Below, in pieces: positions 35,766 through 45,341 of a stretch of DNA of 64,000 bases. The position numbers were made by a program, and so were the translations under genes. Source of the DNA: Rossellomorea arthrocnemi. Its GTDB lineage: Bacteria; Bacillota; Bacilli; Bacillales; Bacillaceae_B. The notes beneath the pieces are model-generated. The model worked only from the letters and a program-made list of their open reading frames with translations, was not told the DNA's origin and ran no database searches. The stretch's first letter is position 1; every line of letters starts with the position of its first letter. The stretch covers positions 1 through 64,000 of the forward strand of contig NZ_CAJGBF010000002.1 of NCBI RefSeq assembly GCF_904424705.1, in the 5' to 3' direction.

Positions 35766-37667
35766 TTAATCGGCAAATTCAGAGAGATACGTCCATCTTT
35801 CAATGAGCTCTTCCAATTCTTCGTTTAACTTTTCACTCACGCTCATCAGTTGCTGTGCACGTTCAAAATTACTGCCGACTTTTTGAAGCTCAGCGTCCGC
35901 TTCCTCTATTTTCCCTTCGATATCAGCCATTTTATCTTCAATTTCATCCCACTCTCTTTTCTCCATATAAGACAGTCTCTTTTTCTCTTTCTCCTTGACT
36001 TCTTTAACAGGGCTGGGTTCTTTAGGTGAATCTGTCACCTGTTTCTTACTATTAGTTTCATTTTTCTCAAGGTACTCGGTATATTCCCCATAATAGAAAT
36101 CAATCTGACCGTCACCATTAAATACGAGCAACTGTTCTGCTGTTTTGTCCAGAAAGTAGCGGTCATGGGAAACGGTGATCACTACCCCGGTAAATTCATG
36201 GATATAATCCTCAAGTACTGTTAGGGTTTCCGTATCTAAATCATTTGTAGGTTCATCAAGCAACAGAACATTGGGTTTGGACATTAACAGCTTCAGCAGG
36301 AAGAGTCTACGTTTTTCACCCCCGGATAGCTTTCGGATTAACGTTCCGTGGCTGCTCATTGGAAAAAGGAATCTCTCGAGCATGGACGTAACAGAAACTT
36401 GTTCTCCCTTATCGGTGATAATATACTCTCCCGCTTCTCTTATATATTCAATCATACGCATATTTTCATCCAGTTCTTCATGACCTTGGGTATAGTAAGC
36501 AACTTTAACGGTCTGTCCTTTGATCAATTCACCCATGGTAAGCTCATCCGTTCCTGCAAGTAGATTAAGGAAGGTTGATTTGCCGCTTCCGTTTTTACCA
36601 ACTATGCCGATACGGTCTTTAGGTTTGATTAGAAAAGAGAATTCGCTTAATATCTGCTTGTCTTCAAACTGCTTAGATGCCTTTTTAAACTCAAAAACCT
36701 GTTTGCCTAAACGGTTTCCACCGATCGCCATATCTACCTGTCCGTTGGATGGACCAGATGACATCGTATCTTCCAGATGTTCGAATCGCTGGATGCGGGC
36801 CTTTTGTTTCGTGGTTCGGGCTTTTGCCCCCCTCCTCATCCATGCAAGCTCTCTACGATATAGATTTTGCTGTTTTTCGGATAATTGACGCTCGACTTCA
36901 ACCCGGGAAGCTTTTGCTTCAATAAAGGATGCGTAGTTTCCTTTGTAGGAGTAGAGACTGCCTCCATCCAATTCAAAGATTCGATTCGTAACCCTATCAA
37001 GGAAATAGCGATCATGTGTCACAAGTAACACAGATCCGTTATATTTACCCAAATAGTCCTCCAGCCACTTGATGGACTGATAATCCAAATGGTTCGTAGG
37101 TTCGTCCAATATAAGCAAGTCCGGTGTTTCAATGAGGACTCCGGCCAGTGCAACTCTCTTCTTTTGACCACCGGATAATTCATTCATTTTCTTCCCGAAA
37201 TCATGAATGCCAAGCTTGGTTAATATGGCTTTTGCATTTGCGCTTGCATCCCATGCATTTAGGATATCCATTTGTTTTTGTGCTTCGAATAATCCGTCCT
37301 GTACTTTTGGATCTTCGGGGTTCTTCTCCATCTTAAGGAGGACGGTTTCATAGTTCCTCATAGCCTGGATGACTTTAGCTTCCCCCCGGAATACTTGCTG
37401 AAGCACAGTCAATCCCCCATCAAAGACAGGTTCCTGTTGAAGGTATGCAATATGATAATCGTTAGGCTTTGTAAGCTCCCCGGTATCATATTCTTCCATG
37501 CCTGCAATAAGTTTTAACAGACTTGATTTACCTGTACCGTTCACTCCGATCAGTCCGACTCTTTCCTTTTCCACAATGGAAAAGGAAATATCTTTAAACA
37601 GAGTTTTCTCTCCATAGGTTTTGGAAAGATTCTCAGCTGTTATCATTCTCATTCTTGACCAGTCCAT
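35766..37667 (-). CDS. ABC-F family ATPase (YfmR/Uup-like)
   Basis: 633 residues with two ATPase domains. Walker A motifs are GVNGTGKSS and GKNGSGKST, signatures LSGGQKKRV and LSGGEKRRL, Walker B LLILDEPTNHLD and VLLLDEPTNDLD. A linker with YRRELAWMRRGAKART sits between domains, and a Glu/Lys-rich coiled coil ends the protein (about 565-625). ABC-F proteins bind the ribosomal E site and ease translation stalls or antibiotic action. The start overlaps the ypgQ stop; ATG at 37652 or 37646 may be the true start. Confidence 0.93.
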   Translation of the reverse strand: MDWSRMRMITAENLSKTYGEKTLFKDISFSIVEKERVGLIGVNGTGKSSLLKLIAGMEEYDTGELTKPNDYHIAYLQQEPVFDGGLTVLQQVFRGEAKVIQAMRNYETVLLKMEKNPEDPKVQDGLFEAQKQMDILNAWDASANAKAILTKLGIHDFGKKMNELSGGQKKRVALAGVLIETPDLLILDEPTNHLDYQSIKWLEDYLGKYNGSVLLVTHDRYFLDRVTNRIFELDGGSLYSYKGNYASFIEAKASRVEVERQLSEKQQNLYRRELAWMRRGAKARTTKQKARIQRFEHLEDTMSSGPSNGQVDMAIGGNRLGKQVFEFKKASKQFEDKQILSEFSFLIKPKDRIGIVGKNGSGKSTFLNLLAGTDELTMGELIKGQTVKVAYYTQGHEELDENMRMIEYIREAGEYIITDKGEQVSVTSMLERFLFPMSSHGTLIRKLSGGEKRRLFLLKLLMSKPNVLLLDEPTNDLDTETLTVLEDYIHEFTGVVITVSHDRYFLDKTAEQLLVFNGDGQIDFYYGEYTEYLEKNETNSKKQVTDSPKEPSPVKEVKEKEKKRLSYMEKREWDEIEDKMADIEGKIEEADAELQKVGSNFERAQQLMSVSEKLNEELEELIERWTYLSEFAD

Positions 37668-38293
37668 TCTTTATTAAATTGCTCTAGAAACCGGAGCATG
37701 AAATCATGTCGTTCGATTGCCAAGGTCCTGCCCGTTTCCGTACACATCAGGTCTTTCAACTTCAATAATTTTTCGTGAAAATGATGGACACTGGAGCTAT
37801 CCCCATTTCTGTATTCTTCCAGGGTCATTTCTTTCCTCACTTGAAAATCAGGATTATACATTGATCTTCCTTTTCTGCCCCCATAAGCAAACGTCCTCGC
37901 GATCCCGATGGCACCAATGGCATCCAGGCGGTCGGCGTCCCTTACAATTTTTGCTTCTATGGTGGTCAATTCTGATTCATGACCACCTTTATACGAGATG
38001 GAGTAGACGATCGATTTCAATAACGCTTTATCACTATCATTAAGAGAGAGATTCGAAAGGATTTGATCCAGCTTTTTCTTTCCTTCCTCTTCTTCTACGA
38101 ACTTCTCATCCGGTACATCGTGAAGCAATGATGCAAGTTCAATGATATATGTAGAGGAAACATGCTCTCCCCTGGCAATTCTAAGTGCCTGTTTTCTCAC
38201 TCGATCCAAATGGTACCAATCATGGCCCGTTGATTCACCTATGTATTCTTGTTTTAAATACTCTATAATTTGGTCCAGCTCTTTTGGATCCAT
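37649..38293 (-). CDS. ypgQ: HD-domain phosphohydrolase (YpgQ)
   Basis: 214 residues. The HD superfamily ligands are GHDWYHLDRV (His), SLLHDVPDEKF (His-Asp) and a later VRDADRLDAIGAIG Asp. YpgQ of B. subtilis is a Mn-dependent pyrophosphohydrolase acting on (d)NTPs. It is followed directly by the ABC-F gene with an overlap. Confidence 0.92.
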   Translation of the reverse strand: MDPKELDQIIEYLKQEYIGESTGHDWYHLDRVRKQALRIARGEHVSSTYIIELASLLHDVPDEKFVEEEEGKKKLDQILSNLSLNDSDKALLKSIVYSISYKGGHESELTTIEAKIVRDADRLDAIGAIGIARTFAYGGRKGRSMYNPDFQVRKEMTLEEYRNGDSSSVHHFHEKLLKLKDLMCTETGRTLAIERHDFMLRFLEQFNKEWTGQE

Positions 38294-38342
38294 ATTTTCA
38301 CCTTCTCTTCCATTGTACCAAATGATGGTCTTTTTTCAGAAT

Positions 38343-38383
38343 AAAAAGGAGTGGATGCCTGATTATACACATCACTCCTTTTT
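38343..38383 (-). terminator. Terminator after the second degV
   Basis: AAAAAGGAGTG/CACTCCTTTTT with a T run on both sides. It lies between degV and ypgQ in the read direction. Confidence 0.85.
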
Positions 38384-38392
38384 CAGCTTAAT

Positions 38393-39250
38393 TCATTCGT
38401 TTTCCGCAAACCAGCTTATACCTATTGTATTTTCTCCCGCATGAACTCCGATCACTGCTCCAAGGGGGTAAGCACCAAATTCAATTTCAGGGTATGCTTC
38501 TTGCAACTGTTTCATCCATTCCATTGCATCCTCCCGGTTTAACCCGTGTAATACAGATACTTTCACAATAGTCCTATCAGAGAGAGCCTGATCCAATTGG
38601 CGGCTCATGCTGCTCAAGCCCTTTTTTATACTTCTTACTTTGTCCTCTACTTTAAGCTTACCATCTTCTATGGAAAGCATGGGCTTTATCTTTAATACGC
38701 TACCCAGAAAGAATGAGAGTCCACCCATCCTTCCACTTTTATGAAGTTGTTCCAGGCTACCTACCATCACATAAGTCTCACATGAGGTTACTTTTTCTTC
38801 AATCGCTTCTTTCATTTGAAGTGGATCTTTTCCTTCCTTCAATAAACGTTGACCGTATCGAATCAATTCAGTTAATGGATTGGAGAGAATTTTCGAATCA
38901 ATACAAATAATAGTTGGGATCGTGTCTTTCAGTAATTCCGCTGCCTGACGGGCAGATGAGTAAGTTCCGCTGAAATGAGACGAAACATGGATAGAAAAGA
39001 TATAGTCATAGTCCCTTGCTAATTGTTCGAATAATTCCTTAAACGTGCCGATTGAAGGCTGGGAGGTTTTCACTTCAACCTTTTCATCCCTCAGCATACC
39101 GAACAATTCTTCCGGGGACAGGTCGATACCGTCCTGATACTCCCTCTCCCCAAACAGTATGCTCATCGGAACAACATAAATGTCGTTTTCTCCAGTCTTC
39201 GAATGATTTGGAACAAATGCTGTACTATCTGTAACCCATGCTATTCTCAT
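38393..39250 (-). CDS. DegV-family protein, second copy
   Basis: 285 residues. DegV hallmarks: AWVTDSTAFVP, KTSQPSIGTFKELFE, IFSIHVSSHFSGTYSSA, and GVHAGENTIGISW at the end. It differs strongly from the copy at 27.2-28.0 kb, so the pair are old paralogues with probably different fatty-acid preferences. The B. subtilis genome has several DegV proteins. Start ATG. Confidence 0.93.
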   Translation of the reverse strand: MRIAWVTDSTAFVPNHSKTGENDIYVVPMSILFGEREYQDGIDLSPEELFGMLRDEKVEVKTSQPSIGTFKELFEQLARDYDYIFSIHVSSHFSGTYSSARQAAELLKDTIPTIICIDSKILSNPLTELIRYGQRLLKEGKDPLQMKEAIEEKVTSCETYVMVGSLEQLHKSGRMGGLSFFLGSVLKIKPMLSIEDGKLKVEDKVRSIKKGLSSMSRQLDQALSDRTIVKVSVLHGLNREDAMEWMKQLQEAYPEIEFGAYPLGAVIGVHAGENTIGISWFAENE

Positions 39251-39302
39251 TTTTAAATCCCCTTTTTTCTATATATATGAGCTCATTCTGGTACTAGAAG
39301 TC

Positions 39303-39791
39303 CTAACGTTCAAGCTGTTTCAATGTATCTACTGAGAACGATATCATCTGTAATACATCATCGACCATTTCCTCCGTTATCACCCGATTAAAGGTTAAGA
39401 TCCCCTCATATGTGGTTGATGTCACAGAAGAGTTCACTTCTTTCCATTCCCAGTGTTTATCTTTCCCCCAGGCTTCTTCAAGGAGTTCCCGGTTATGGTG
39501 TACTGTTTCATCCCCTTTATAGACTATAAGGATGTCTGCACCAGCCGTATTCTTTTCTGTCATCATCTTTCTTTCTGCCAGGAAATGTCCCATATCCGCT
39601 TTCAAATGAAACTCGATAGAAAGCGATTTTTTATAAGGCAATGAATAATGAATTTGATAACAGCGTTCATAATGGGCAAAATCAAACAAATCCTTCCGAT
39701 CGAGTATTTGAATATCCCCTGTCAAATCAAGATCGTAGACTCCCCCTTCAAAGATTACTTTCAAGTTATCAAATGCGGTTGGGTCAAACAT
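39303..39791 (-). CDS. Uncharacterised protein
   Basis: 162 residues, soluble, no signal. It opens MFDPTAFDNLKVIFEGGVYDL and has a beta-rich character with a C-terminal helix. The segment DMGHFLAERKMMTEKNT is well balanced but carries no motif I recognise. It lies between the second degV and fhs on the same strand with 33 bases to fhs, so it could be read with fhs. Function unknown. Confidence 0.7.
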   Translation of the reverse strand: MFDPTAFDNLKVIFEGGVYDLDLTGDIQILDRKDLFDFAHYERCYQIHYSLPYKKSLSIEFHLKADMGHFLAERKMMTEKNTAGADILIVYKGDETVHHNRELLEEAWGKDKHWEWKEVNSSVTSTTYEGILTFNRVITEEMVDDVLQMISFSVDTLKQLER

Positions 39792-39824
39792 ATTCTATTC
39801 TCCGCCACCTTCCTTTTTTAGTTA

Positions 39825-41516
39825 TTAAAACAGTCCGATGGCCCTGCCTTTATCGTCCACATTCATTCCGAGTGCTGCAGGTTTTTTCGGCAGTCCCGGC
39901 ATCGTCATCACTTCTCCTGTCAATGCAACGATGAAACCTGCACCGATCTTCGGCTTCAGTTCACGTATCGTGATGGTGAAATTTTCAGGACGACCGAGTT
40001 TTGCTGGGTCATCAGAGAGGGAGTATTGGGTCTTAGCCATACAGATAGGGAGGAGACCCCAGCCATGTGCTTCATACTCTTCCAGCTGTTTTCTCGCTTT
40101 GACCGTATAGTCTACTCCACTTGCTCCATATACTTTTTTCGCAATGGCCTCGATTTTCGTTTGAATGGGATCAGACAGTTCATAAAGGGGAGTAAATTCC
40201 CTTTGCTTCCCCTCTATTTCCTGTAATACCTTTTCAGCTAAATCAACTCCGCCTTTTCCCCCTTTAGCCCATACGTCGGTTAGTGAAACCTTTACGCCCT
40301 GGTTTTCGCACCATTTTATCAAGGTATTGATTTCACCGTCACTGTCTGTTACGAACCGGTTGACGGCAATGACAAACGGGACATTAAATTGCTCCAACGT
40401 CTCCATGTGCTTCTTCAAATTGGACAAACCGTTTTGAAGGGACTGAAGGTCTTCTGTCTGAAGGTCACCTTTAGACTGCCCTCCATGCATTTTCAAGGCA
40501 CGGATAGTGGCAACAAGAACGACGGCATCGGGAGATATGCCTGCTGCCCGAGACTTGATATTCAGGAATTTTTCCGCTCCTAAATCCGCCCCGAATCCAG
40601 ATTCAGTCACTACATAATCAGCTAGCTTCAAAGCTGTTTTCGTCGCCATGATGCTATTGCAGCCATGGGCTATATTCGCAAATGGACCACCGTGAATGAG
40701 AGCAGGTGAATGCTCGATGGTCTGCACAAGATTAGGCTTAAGTGCATCCTTCAGCAATAACGTCAGTGCCCCTTCAATTCCCATATTCTCAACGGTTACA
40801 GGTTGTTTTGAATCGTTATAGGCAACGACCATCTGACCAAGTCTTTTTCTTAATTCACCAATACTCTGTGATAAACACAGAACAGCCATAATTTCAGACG
40901 CTACAGAGATATCAAATCCGTCTTCCCTAGGAACTCCTTGTATTGGTCCTCCTAATCCAACGATGATTTGGCGAAGAGCACGATCATTCATATCAATTGA
41001 GCGTTTCCATACCACCCTTCTTTGATCGATATTCAATTCGTTTCCCTGATGGATATGATTATCCACCAAGGCAGCCAGAGCATTATTCGCTGTGGAAATG
41101 GCATGGATATCGCCTGTGAAATGGAGGTTAATGTCCTCCATGGGAAGTACTTGAGAATAACCGCCTCCAGCTGCTCCCCCCTTTACCCCCATCGTCGGTC
41201 CAAGAGAAGGCTCCCTCATGGCAATAATGGTATTTCTATTTAATTGGTTTAACGCATCCCCGAGCCCCACTGTTACCGTAGACTTCCCCTCCCCTGCTGG
41301 TGTTGGGTTGATTGATGTTACCAGGATTAATTTCCCATGGGAATGGTCTTTCAGTTTATGTATCGCTTCAAAGGATATTTTCCCTTTGTATTTACCATAA
41401 AGCTCAATGTCATCTTCTGTTAGACCGATTTTTTCCGCAATATCCAGTATCGGCATCAGAGTGGATTGTTGAGCAATCTCAATATCTGAAAGTACTTTTT
41501 TCTTCGTGGTTGTCAC
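39825..41516 (-). CDS. fhs: Formate-tetrahydrofolate ligase
   Basis: 563 residues, full length. The ATP loop TPAGEGKST is at 72-80; [26 protein letters not shown] central segment and [17 protein letters not shown] follow. It makes 10-formyl-THF from formate. B. subtilis lacks this gene; its presence adds a one-carbon entry route that fits the folate genes at 30-31 kb. No THF riboswitch was seen. GTG start behind GGTGAG. Confidence 0.96.
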   Translation of the reverse strand: MTTTKKKVLSDIEIAQQSTLMPILDIAEKIGLTEDDIELYGKYKGKISFEAIHKLKDHSHGKLILVTSINPTPAGEGKSTVTVGLGDALNQLNRNTIIAMREPSLGPTMGVKGGAAGGGYSQVLPMEDINLHFTGDIHAISTANNALAALVDNHIHQGNELNIDQRRVVWKRSIDMNDRALRQIIVGLGGPIQGVPREDGFDISVASEIMAVLCLSQSIGELRKRLGQMVVAYNDSKQPVTVENMGIEGALTLLLKDALKPNLVQTIEHSPALIHGGPFANIAHGCNSIMATKTALKLADYVVTESGFGADLGAEKFLNIKSRAAGISPDAVVLVATIRALKMHGGQSKGDLQTEDLQSLQNGLSNLKKHMETLEQFNVPFVIAVNRFVTDSDGEINTLIKWCENQGVKVSLTDVWAKGGKGGVDLAEKVLQEIEGKQREFTPLYELSDPIQTKIEAIAKKVYGASGVDYTVKARKQLEEYEAHGWGLLPICMAKTQYSLSDDPAKLGRPENFTITIRELKPKIGAGFIVALTGEVMTMPGLPKKPAALGMNVDDKGRAIGLF

Positions 41517-41719
41517 AGGCGCTCACCTTCTTGGTTTCATATTTAGTTTGTTTGGCATACACAATCTTCATTTCAATTTTACTAAAAACGTGTTAAACCA
41601 TAAAACAACATTTACAATCACTGTGTAATCTTACAGTATAGTGTTTCTCTATTTTACATTACAAATCAATTCTTTTCTCTAATCTTACCACCATTTTGCC
41701 TTTGATCGGGGGAATTCAT

Positions 41720-42847
41720 ATGACACACGAAAAACCCATTCTCATTTTGACCGCATACTTTGGTGAAGGACATGTTCAAACTGCTGAAACCCTTGCAGAT
41801 ACGTTCAGAAAAAAAGGGTATCAGGTTTACATCTGTGACTTATATGGGGAAGCCTATCCCTTAATTCACTCGTTTGCTCAATATTTATTAAAAAAAGGGT
41901 ATTCAAAATTCGGTACTCCATTTTACAAAGCATTTTATTATGGCACCGACAAACTCTCCTCAAAGGGGTTAAGTAATTTCTATCAGCATTTAGGAAAAAA
42001 AAGGATGTTGAAACTGGTAGATACCTTTTCACCTTCCTTGATTGTGACAACATTTCCGCTTCATGCTGCACCATATTTACGCCTTCATTCTTCCTTAAAT
42101 ATACCTACCTATACCGTTATTACCGACTACTGTGCGCACCCTTTGTGGATTCACCCGATGATCGAGAAATATTATGTAGCAAGTGAGCAGGTGAAAAGGA
42201 CTCTGCTAACTTACGGAGTAGAAAATAAAAAAATCATTATCAGCGGTTTACCTGTCAGAGCAAGATCCCAGTATACTAATGAAAAATATTATAAAGACTT
42301 CGGTCTTTCGTCAGCACTTAAAACCGTCACCCTTATGGGAGGTGGCCTTGGTTTGCTTCCGAATATTGAACCGATATTAACATCATTATCAAAAAAGACT
42401 GGTCTTCAAACCGCCGTTGTGTGTGGTAGGAATGAGCAACTGTATACCCGATTGAAAAATTCCATAAGAAGCACTAATATCCACATCTATGGATATGTAT
42501 CTCAAATAGAAAAGCTCTACTCATTAACGGATTGCCTCGTGACGAAATCAGGTGCATTATCTTTAACGGAAGCGGCGTCTTATAAACTGCCAATCATCCT
42601 TTTCAAGCCTGCTCCCGGTCAGGAGAATGAGAATGCCAACTACTTTTTTCAGCAGGGGGCTGCCCTCAGTTATGCATCACACAACGATTTCCTGGAGAGT
42701 GTATTCCGTTGCTTATATGATAAAAATACCAGAGAAGCATTAACTGGAAAAATATATAGTGTCTATAAAGAACAGGCATGCACTACGATTGTTGAAGATA
42801 TTATTTGTCATGTACCTAAGACATGTTATCATCTTCAAAAAGGATAA
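41720..42847 (+). CDS. ugtP: Diglucosyl diacylglycerol synthase (UgtP-type)
   Basis: 375 residues of GT28. ILILTAYFGEGHVQTAETL at the start and TKSGALSLTEAA, FKPAPGQENENANYF in the C-terminal half are the donor-binding regions of UgtP/MGDG synthases. It transfers glucose from UDP-glucose to diacylglycerol, making the lipid anchor of lipoteichoic acid. It is upstream of the cspD region, as ugtP is in B. subtilis. ATG at 41720 follows GGGGGA; the frame extends eight codons upstream without a site. Confidence 0.9.
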   Translation: MTHEKPILILTAYFGEGHVQTAETLADTFRKKGYQVYICDLYGEAYPLIHSFAQYLLKKGYSKFGTPFYKAFYYGTDKLSSKGLSNFYQHLGKKRMLKLVDTFSPSLIVTTFPLHAAPYLRLHSSLNIPTYTVITDYCAHPLWIHPMIEKYYVASEQVKRTLLTYGVENKKIIISGLPVRARSQYTNEKYYKDFGLSSALKTVTLMGGGLGLLPNIEPILTSLSKKTGLQTAVVCGRNEQLYTRLKNSIRSTNIHIYGYVSQIEKLYSLTDCLVTKSGALSLTEAASYKLPIILFKPAPGQENENANYFFQQGAALSYASHNDFLESVFRCLYDKNTREALTGKIYSVYKEQACTTIVEDIICHVPKTCYHLQKG

Positions 42848-42866
42848 AGCTGTTTGCGGAAATTAG

Positions 42867-42902
42867 AAAAAATGATCGATCCAAAACCAGATCGATCATT
42901 TT
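42867..42902. terminator. Bidirectional terminator
   Basis: AATGATCGAT/ATCGATCATT with flanking A and T runs between convergent ugtP and a methyltransferase gene. Confidence 0.88.
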
Positions 42903-42904
42903 CG

Positions 42905-43579
42905 TTATTTTTGAAACATAAACAATGTCGTGAACGTCAAAGCCTGCCTCAATTCATTGGAAAGAGTGTCTGTCAATGAAGGGTTCACCCCTTTTTTGTA
43001 TATCCAGTCTTCTCCGATCTTCTTCCACCCTTTATTATGGGCAAGTTTCTCCAATTCCCAAGGCATCATCGTATTACAGATAGCCTCTTCACCATAAAGA
43101 CGGGGATATGCATTTTCTCTAGGGTGAGCAGTCGGTCCTAAGAGGCCGATACAAATATATCCACCCTTATCCACTACTCGCTCAATCTCGTTCAGTGTGT
43201 GCAATGGATTTTCCGTCCATTCCACTGAATTTATCGCCATCACAGCATCGAATTGGCCATCCGGGAACGGTAATGAGCGGAGATCTCCTTGAACGAATGA
43301 CAAGTTTTCCCTTTCCTGCTTCCTCGCAATGTCAACCATGTTCTTGGAGAAATCCATCCCTGTCACAATATATCCTTTTTCATACAGAAGATAAGAACCA
43401 TAGCCGTCACCACATCCTAAGTCCGCAACATTTTGTCCATTCTCTATAAATTTATGAAAAAAGGGGATGACAGCCTTTCTGCTTCCACTTGTCCACATTT
43501 CTACACTTTTTGAATGCCAGTGATCTGCATTATCTTCCCACCGGGTTTTGGCACTCGTATGCCATTCTGAACTGTTCAT
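42905..43579 (-). CDS. Class I SAM-dependent methyltransferase
   Basis: 224 residues. The SAM site is VADLGCGDGYGSYLL with acidic VTGMDFSKNMVD, and FDAVMAINSVEW is the post-II motif. A cytoplasmic small-molecule methyltransferase is likely (UbiE/BioC type), but the acceptor is unknown. It stands alone. Confidence 0.85.
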   Translation of the reverse strand: MNSSEWHTSAKTRWEDNADHWHSKSVEMWTSGSRKAVIPFFHKFIENGQNVADLGCGDGYGSYLLYEKGYIVTGMDFSKNMVDIARKQERENLSFVQGDLRSLPFPDGQFDAVMAINSVEWTENPLHTLNEIERVVDKGGYICIGLLGPTAHPRENAYPRLYGEEAICNTMMPWELEKLAHNKGWKKIGEDWIYKKGVNPSLTDTLSNELRQALTFTTLFMFQK

Positions 43580-43724
43580 GTGTACACCTCACCATTTTTT
43601 CTATTCTGCTCTATATTCTCAATCTATCCTAAGAAATCCTCCTTTTCCAGTTAAGAATTATCTCTCGTACATAAAGATATATAATATTATTATGTAAACA
43701 GTATGAGTGAAATTTTTTTTCATA

Positions 43725-43754
43725 TTATGATTTCTTTCCAATTTGTTCATACTA
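43725..43754 (+). promoter_or_regulatory. SigG/SigF-type promoter before the DUF3892 gene
   Basis: TTATG (43725-43729) and CATACTA (43748-43754) are 18 bases apart; CATACTA is the ideal forespore -10. The start codon lies 34 bases downstream. Confidence 0.6.
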
Positions 43755-43787
43755 TTCTTAAAGTCTGAATTAAAAAGGTGATATTAT

Positions 43788-44006
43788 ATGGAAGAAATAT
43801 CCAGAGTGCAACGGAACTATCACGGAGAGATTATAAGCTTCCAAACATCTTCCGGCCGTATTATCTCCTACCAGAAAGCCGTATTGGAAGCATCGGAAGG
43901 ATTACTTCAAGGGGTCTCACTCAATGAGAATAATTGGGGGGAAATGGAGTTGACAAGTCTGTCCGTCGATGATGGAAGTTTTAACGACTACCCTTCTATT
44001 TTTTAA
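43788..44006 (+). CDS. DUF3892 small protein
   Basis: 72 residues, soluble. The DUF3892 pattern is visible as VQRNYHGEIISFQTSSGRIISYQKAVLEASEGLLQGV. The family is common in Bacillus and of unknown function. The ribosome site AAAAAGGTG precedes the ATG. A forespore-type promoter upstream suggests expression in developing spores. Confidence 0.8.
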   Translation: MEEISRVQRNYHGEIISFQTSSGRIISYQKAVLEASEGLLQGVSLNENNWGEMELTSLSVDDGSFNDYPSIF

Positions 44007-44024
44007 TTCCCATATTGATCATCC

Positions 44025-44053
44025 AAAAAGGACTTTCAAATGAAAGTCCTTTT
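44025..44053 (+). terminator. Terminator of the DUF3892 gene
   Basis: AAAGGACTTTC/GAAAGTCCTTT with a short loop. Confidence 0.85.
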
Positions 44054-44100
44054 GTCTGTGCAGGTTGTCTTCAACAATTTCAGTAAGTGAAAAAGGTACA

Positions 44101-44517
44101 TTATTCACTGCGGTTTTGAATCGTTCGTAGTCCTTCCACTCTGCTCTTTTCTTCCTCGAAGAATTGTACGAGATCACCGATACGATCGATGGAATCCCAA
44201 CTCAGATGATGTTCGATTCCTTCCACATCTTCATAAATATGTTCTTCTTTCACTCCAATGACACGAAGGAATTGTTCCAATAGTTCATGTCTATATACTA
44301 AACGCTTTCCTACTTTGTTTCCTTTGGGAGTCAGAACAAGCCCGCGATATTTCTCGTAAATGAGATAATCATCCTTATCTAACTTCTGCACCATTTTGGT
44401 AACCGAGGAAGGGTGAACAGACAAAGCCTCAGCTATATCTGATACTCTGGCATAACCTTTGTTCTCAATTAACATATAAATCTGTTCTATATAATCTTCC
44501 ATACTTGGTGTAGGCAT
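44101..44517 (-). CDS. mntR: Manganese-responsive repressor MntR
   Basis: 138 residues, DtxR family. All six metal-binding residues of B. subtilis MntR are at the same numbers here: Asp8, Glu11, His77, Glu99, Glu102 and His103. The winged helix occupies about 1-65. With Mn(II) bound it represses manganese uptake genes. No mntH or mntABCD is within the window. A SigA promoter TTGTAA-17-TAAACT lies upstream. Confidence 0.97.
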   Translation of the reverse strand: MPTPSMEDYIEQIYMLIENKGYARVSDIAEALSVHPSSVTKMVQKLDKDDYLIYEKYRGLVLTPKGNKVGKRLVYRHELLEQFLRVIGVKEEHIYEDVEGIEHHLSWDSIDRIGDLVQFFEEEKSRVEGLRTIQNRSE

Positions 44518-44552
44518 TCTGTACCCTCCAAATTTCCATAAATATCATTAAA

Positions 44553-44581
44553 AGTTTACTATAACTACTGAATGATTACAA
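44553..44581 (-). promoter_or_regulatory. SigA promoter of mntR
   Basis: TTGTAA (44576-44581) and TAAACT (44553-44558) on the minus strand, 17 bases apart. Confidence 0.6.
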
Positions 44582-44667
44582 CCCGGACACTGAACACCGC
44601 TCGCTCCCCATATCATCCCTTGATATAACTGGATCCGGTTCCACTCTTAATAAAAAAATGGCGTATG

Positions 44668-44696
44668 TTGACGGGTAAATCGTCATATTGTATAGT
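44668..44696 (+). promoter_or_regulatory. SigA promoter and long leader of cspD
   Basis: TTGACG (44668-44673) and TATAGT (44691-44696) are exactly 17 bases apart. The predicted start near 44703 gives a leader of about 114 bases before the ATG, typical of cold-shock mRNAs whose structured leader responds to temperature. Confidence 0.75.
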
Positions 44697-44816
44697 TAAG
44701 TCATCATGAAAGTGTACGATTTTTATGCTTATTCTTAAGCCATGAAAGTCATTCATTTCGTGAAAACTATTTTTCAGAGGCACAAACGTGCTTGAACGAT
44801 TTAGGAGGATTCTAAC

Positions 44817-45017
44817 ATGCAAAATGGTAAAGTAAAATGGTTCAACAATGAAAAAGGTTTTGGATTCATCGAAGTTGAAGGTGGAGAAGATGTCTTCGTT
44901 CACTTCTCAGCAATCCAAGGTGAAGGATTCAAGTCATTAGAAGAAGGTCAAGAAGTTTCTTTCGATGTAGTGGAAGGAAATCGCGGACCACAGGCAGCAA
45001 ACGTAGTTAAATTATAA
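44817..45017 (+). CDS. cspD: Cold-shock protein CspD
   Basis: 66 residues, standard cold-shock domain. RNP1 is KGFGFIEV and RNP2 VFVHFSAI. It binds single-stranded RNA and melts structures at low temperature. The location between ugtP/mntR and ypeQ matches cspD. A strong AGGAGG precedes the ATG. Confidence 0.97.
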   Translation: MQNGKVKWFNNEKGFGFIEVEGGEDVFVHFSAIQGEGFKSLEEGQEVSFDVVEGNRGPQAANVVKL

Positions 45018-45044
45018 TCGTACAAAAAAATAGATCAACATTAT

Positions 45045-45078
45045 AAAGGGCGGCCAAGAATGGCTGCCCTTTATTTTT
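45045..45078 (+). terminator. Terminator of cspD
   Basis: GGGC-G-GCC/GGC-T-GCCC stem followed by TTTATTTTT; it also overlaps the end of ypeQ. Confidence 0.88.
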
Positions 45079-45268
45079 GATACAGATTCTTCTTATGCAA
45101 TTGCTCTCCATAGTTTCGGATTTGTTCGCCTATCGTGCATTGTTCTATGCAAAAGCGGTGTGCATACGTTTTACCATACTCTTTGCGAAAGTGTGCTTTC
45201 AGTAAGCAGTCTTTACAGTAGGTGTCAATAAGCTCATCCACTCTATCCACCACTTCTTTTCGATTCAT
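45071..45268 (-). CDS. ypeQ: YpeQ zinc-finger-type small protein
   Basis: 65 residues. Four metal-binding residues are visible as CKDC (18, 21) and CIEQC (40, 44) with a helical remainder. The family is small, cytoplasmic and uncharacterised. Order cspD-ypeQ-ypeP matches B. subtilis. Confidence 0.9.
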   Translation of the reverse strand: MNRKEVVDRVDELIDTYCKDCLLKAHFRKEYGKTYAHRFCIEQCTIGEQIRNYGEQLHKKNLYQK

Positions 45269-45341
45269 GAGATCACTCCTAGATTTTTCACGCTCAGGTA
45301 ATGTTCTTTGTTATTTATAGAGTATATAGTACTGGGAGAAA

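Noticed and set aside
41517..41719. THF riboswitch before fhs
   Set aside because: No matching conserved core was found in the divergent region; only promoter-like segments are present.
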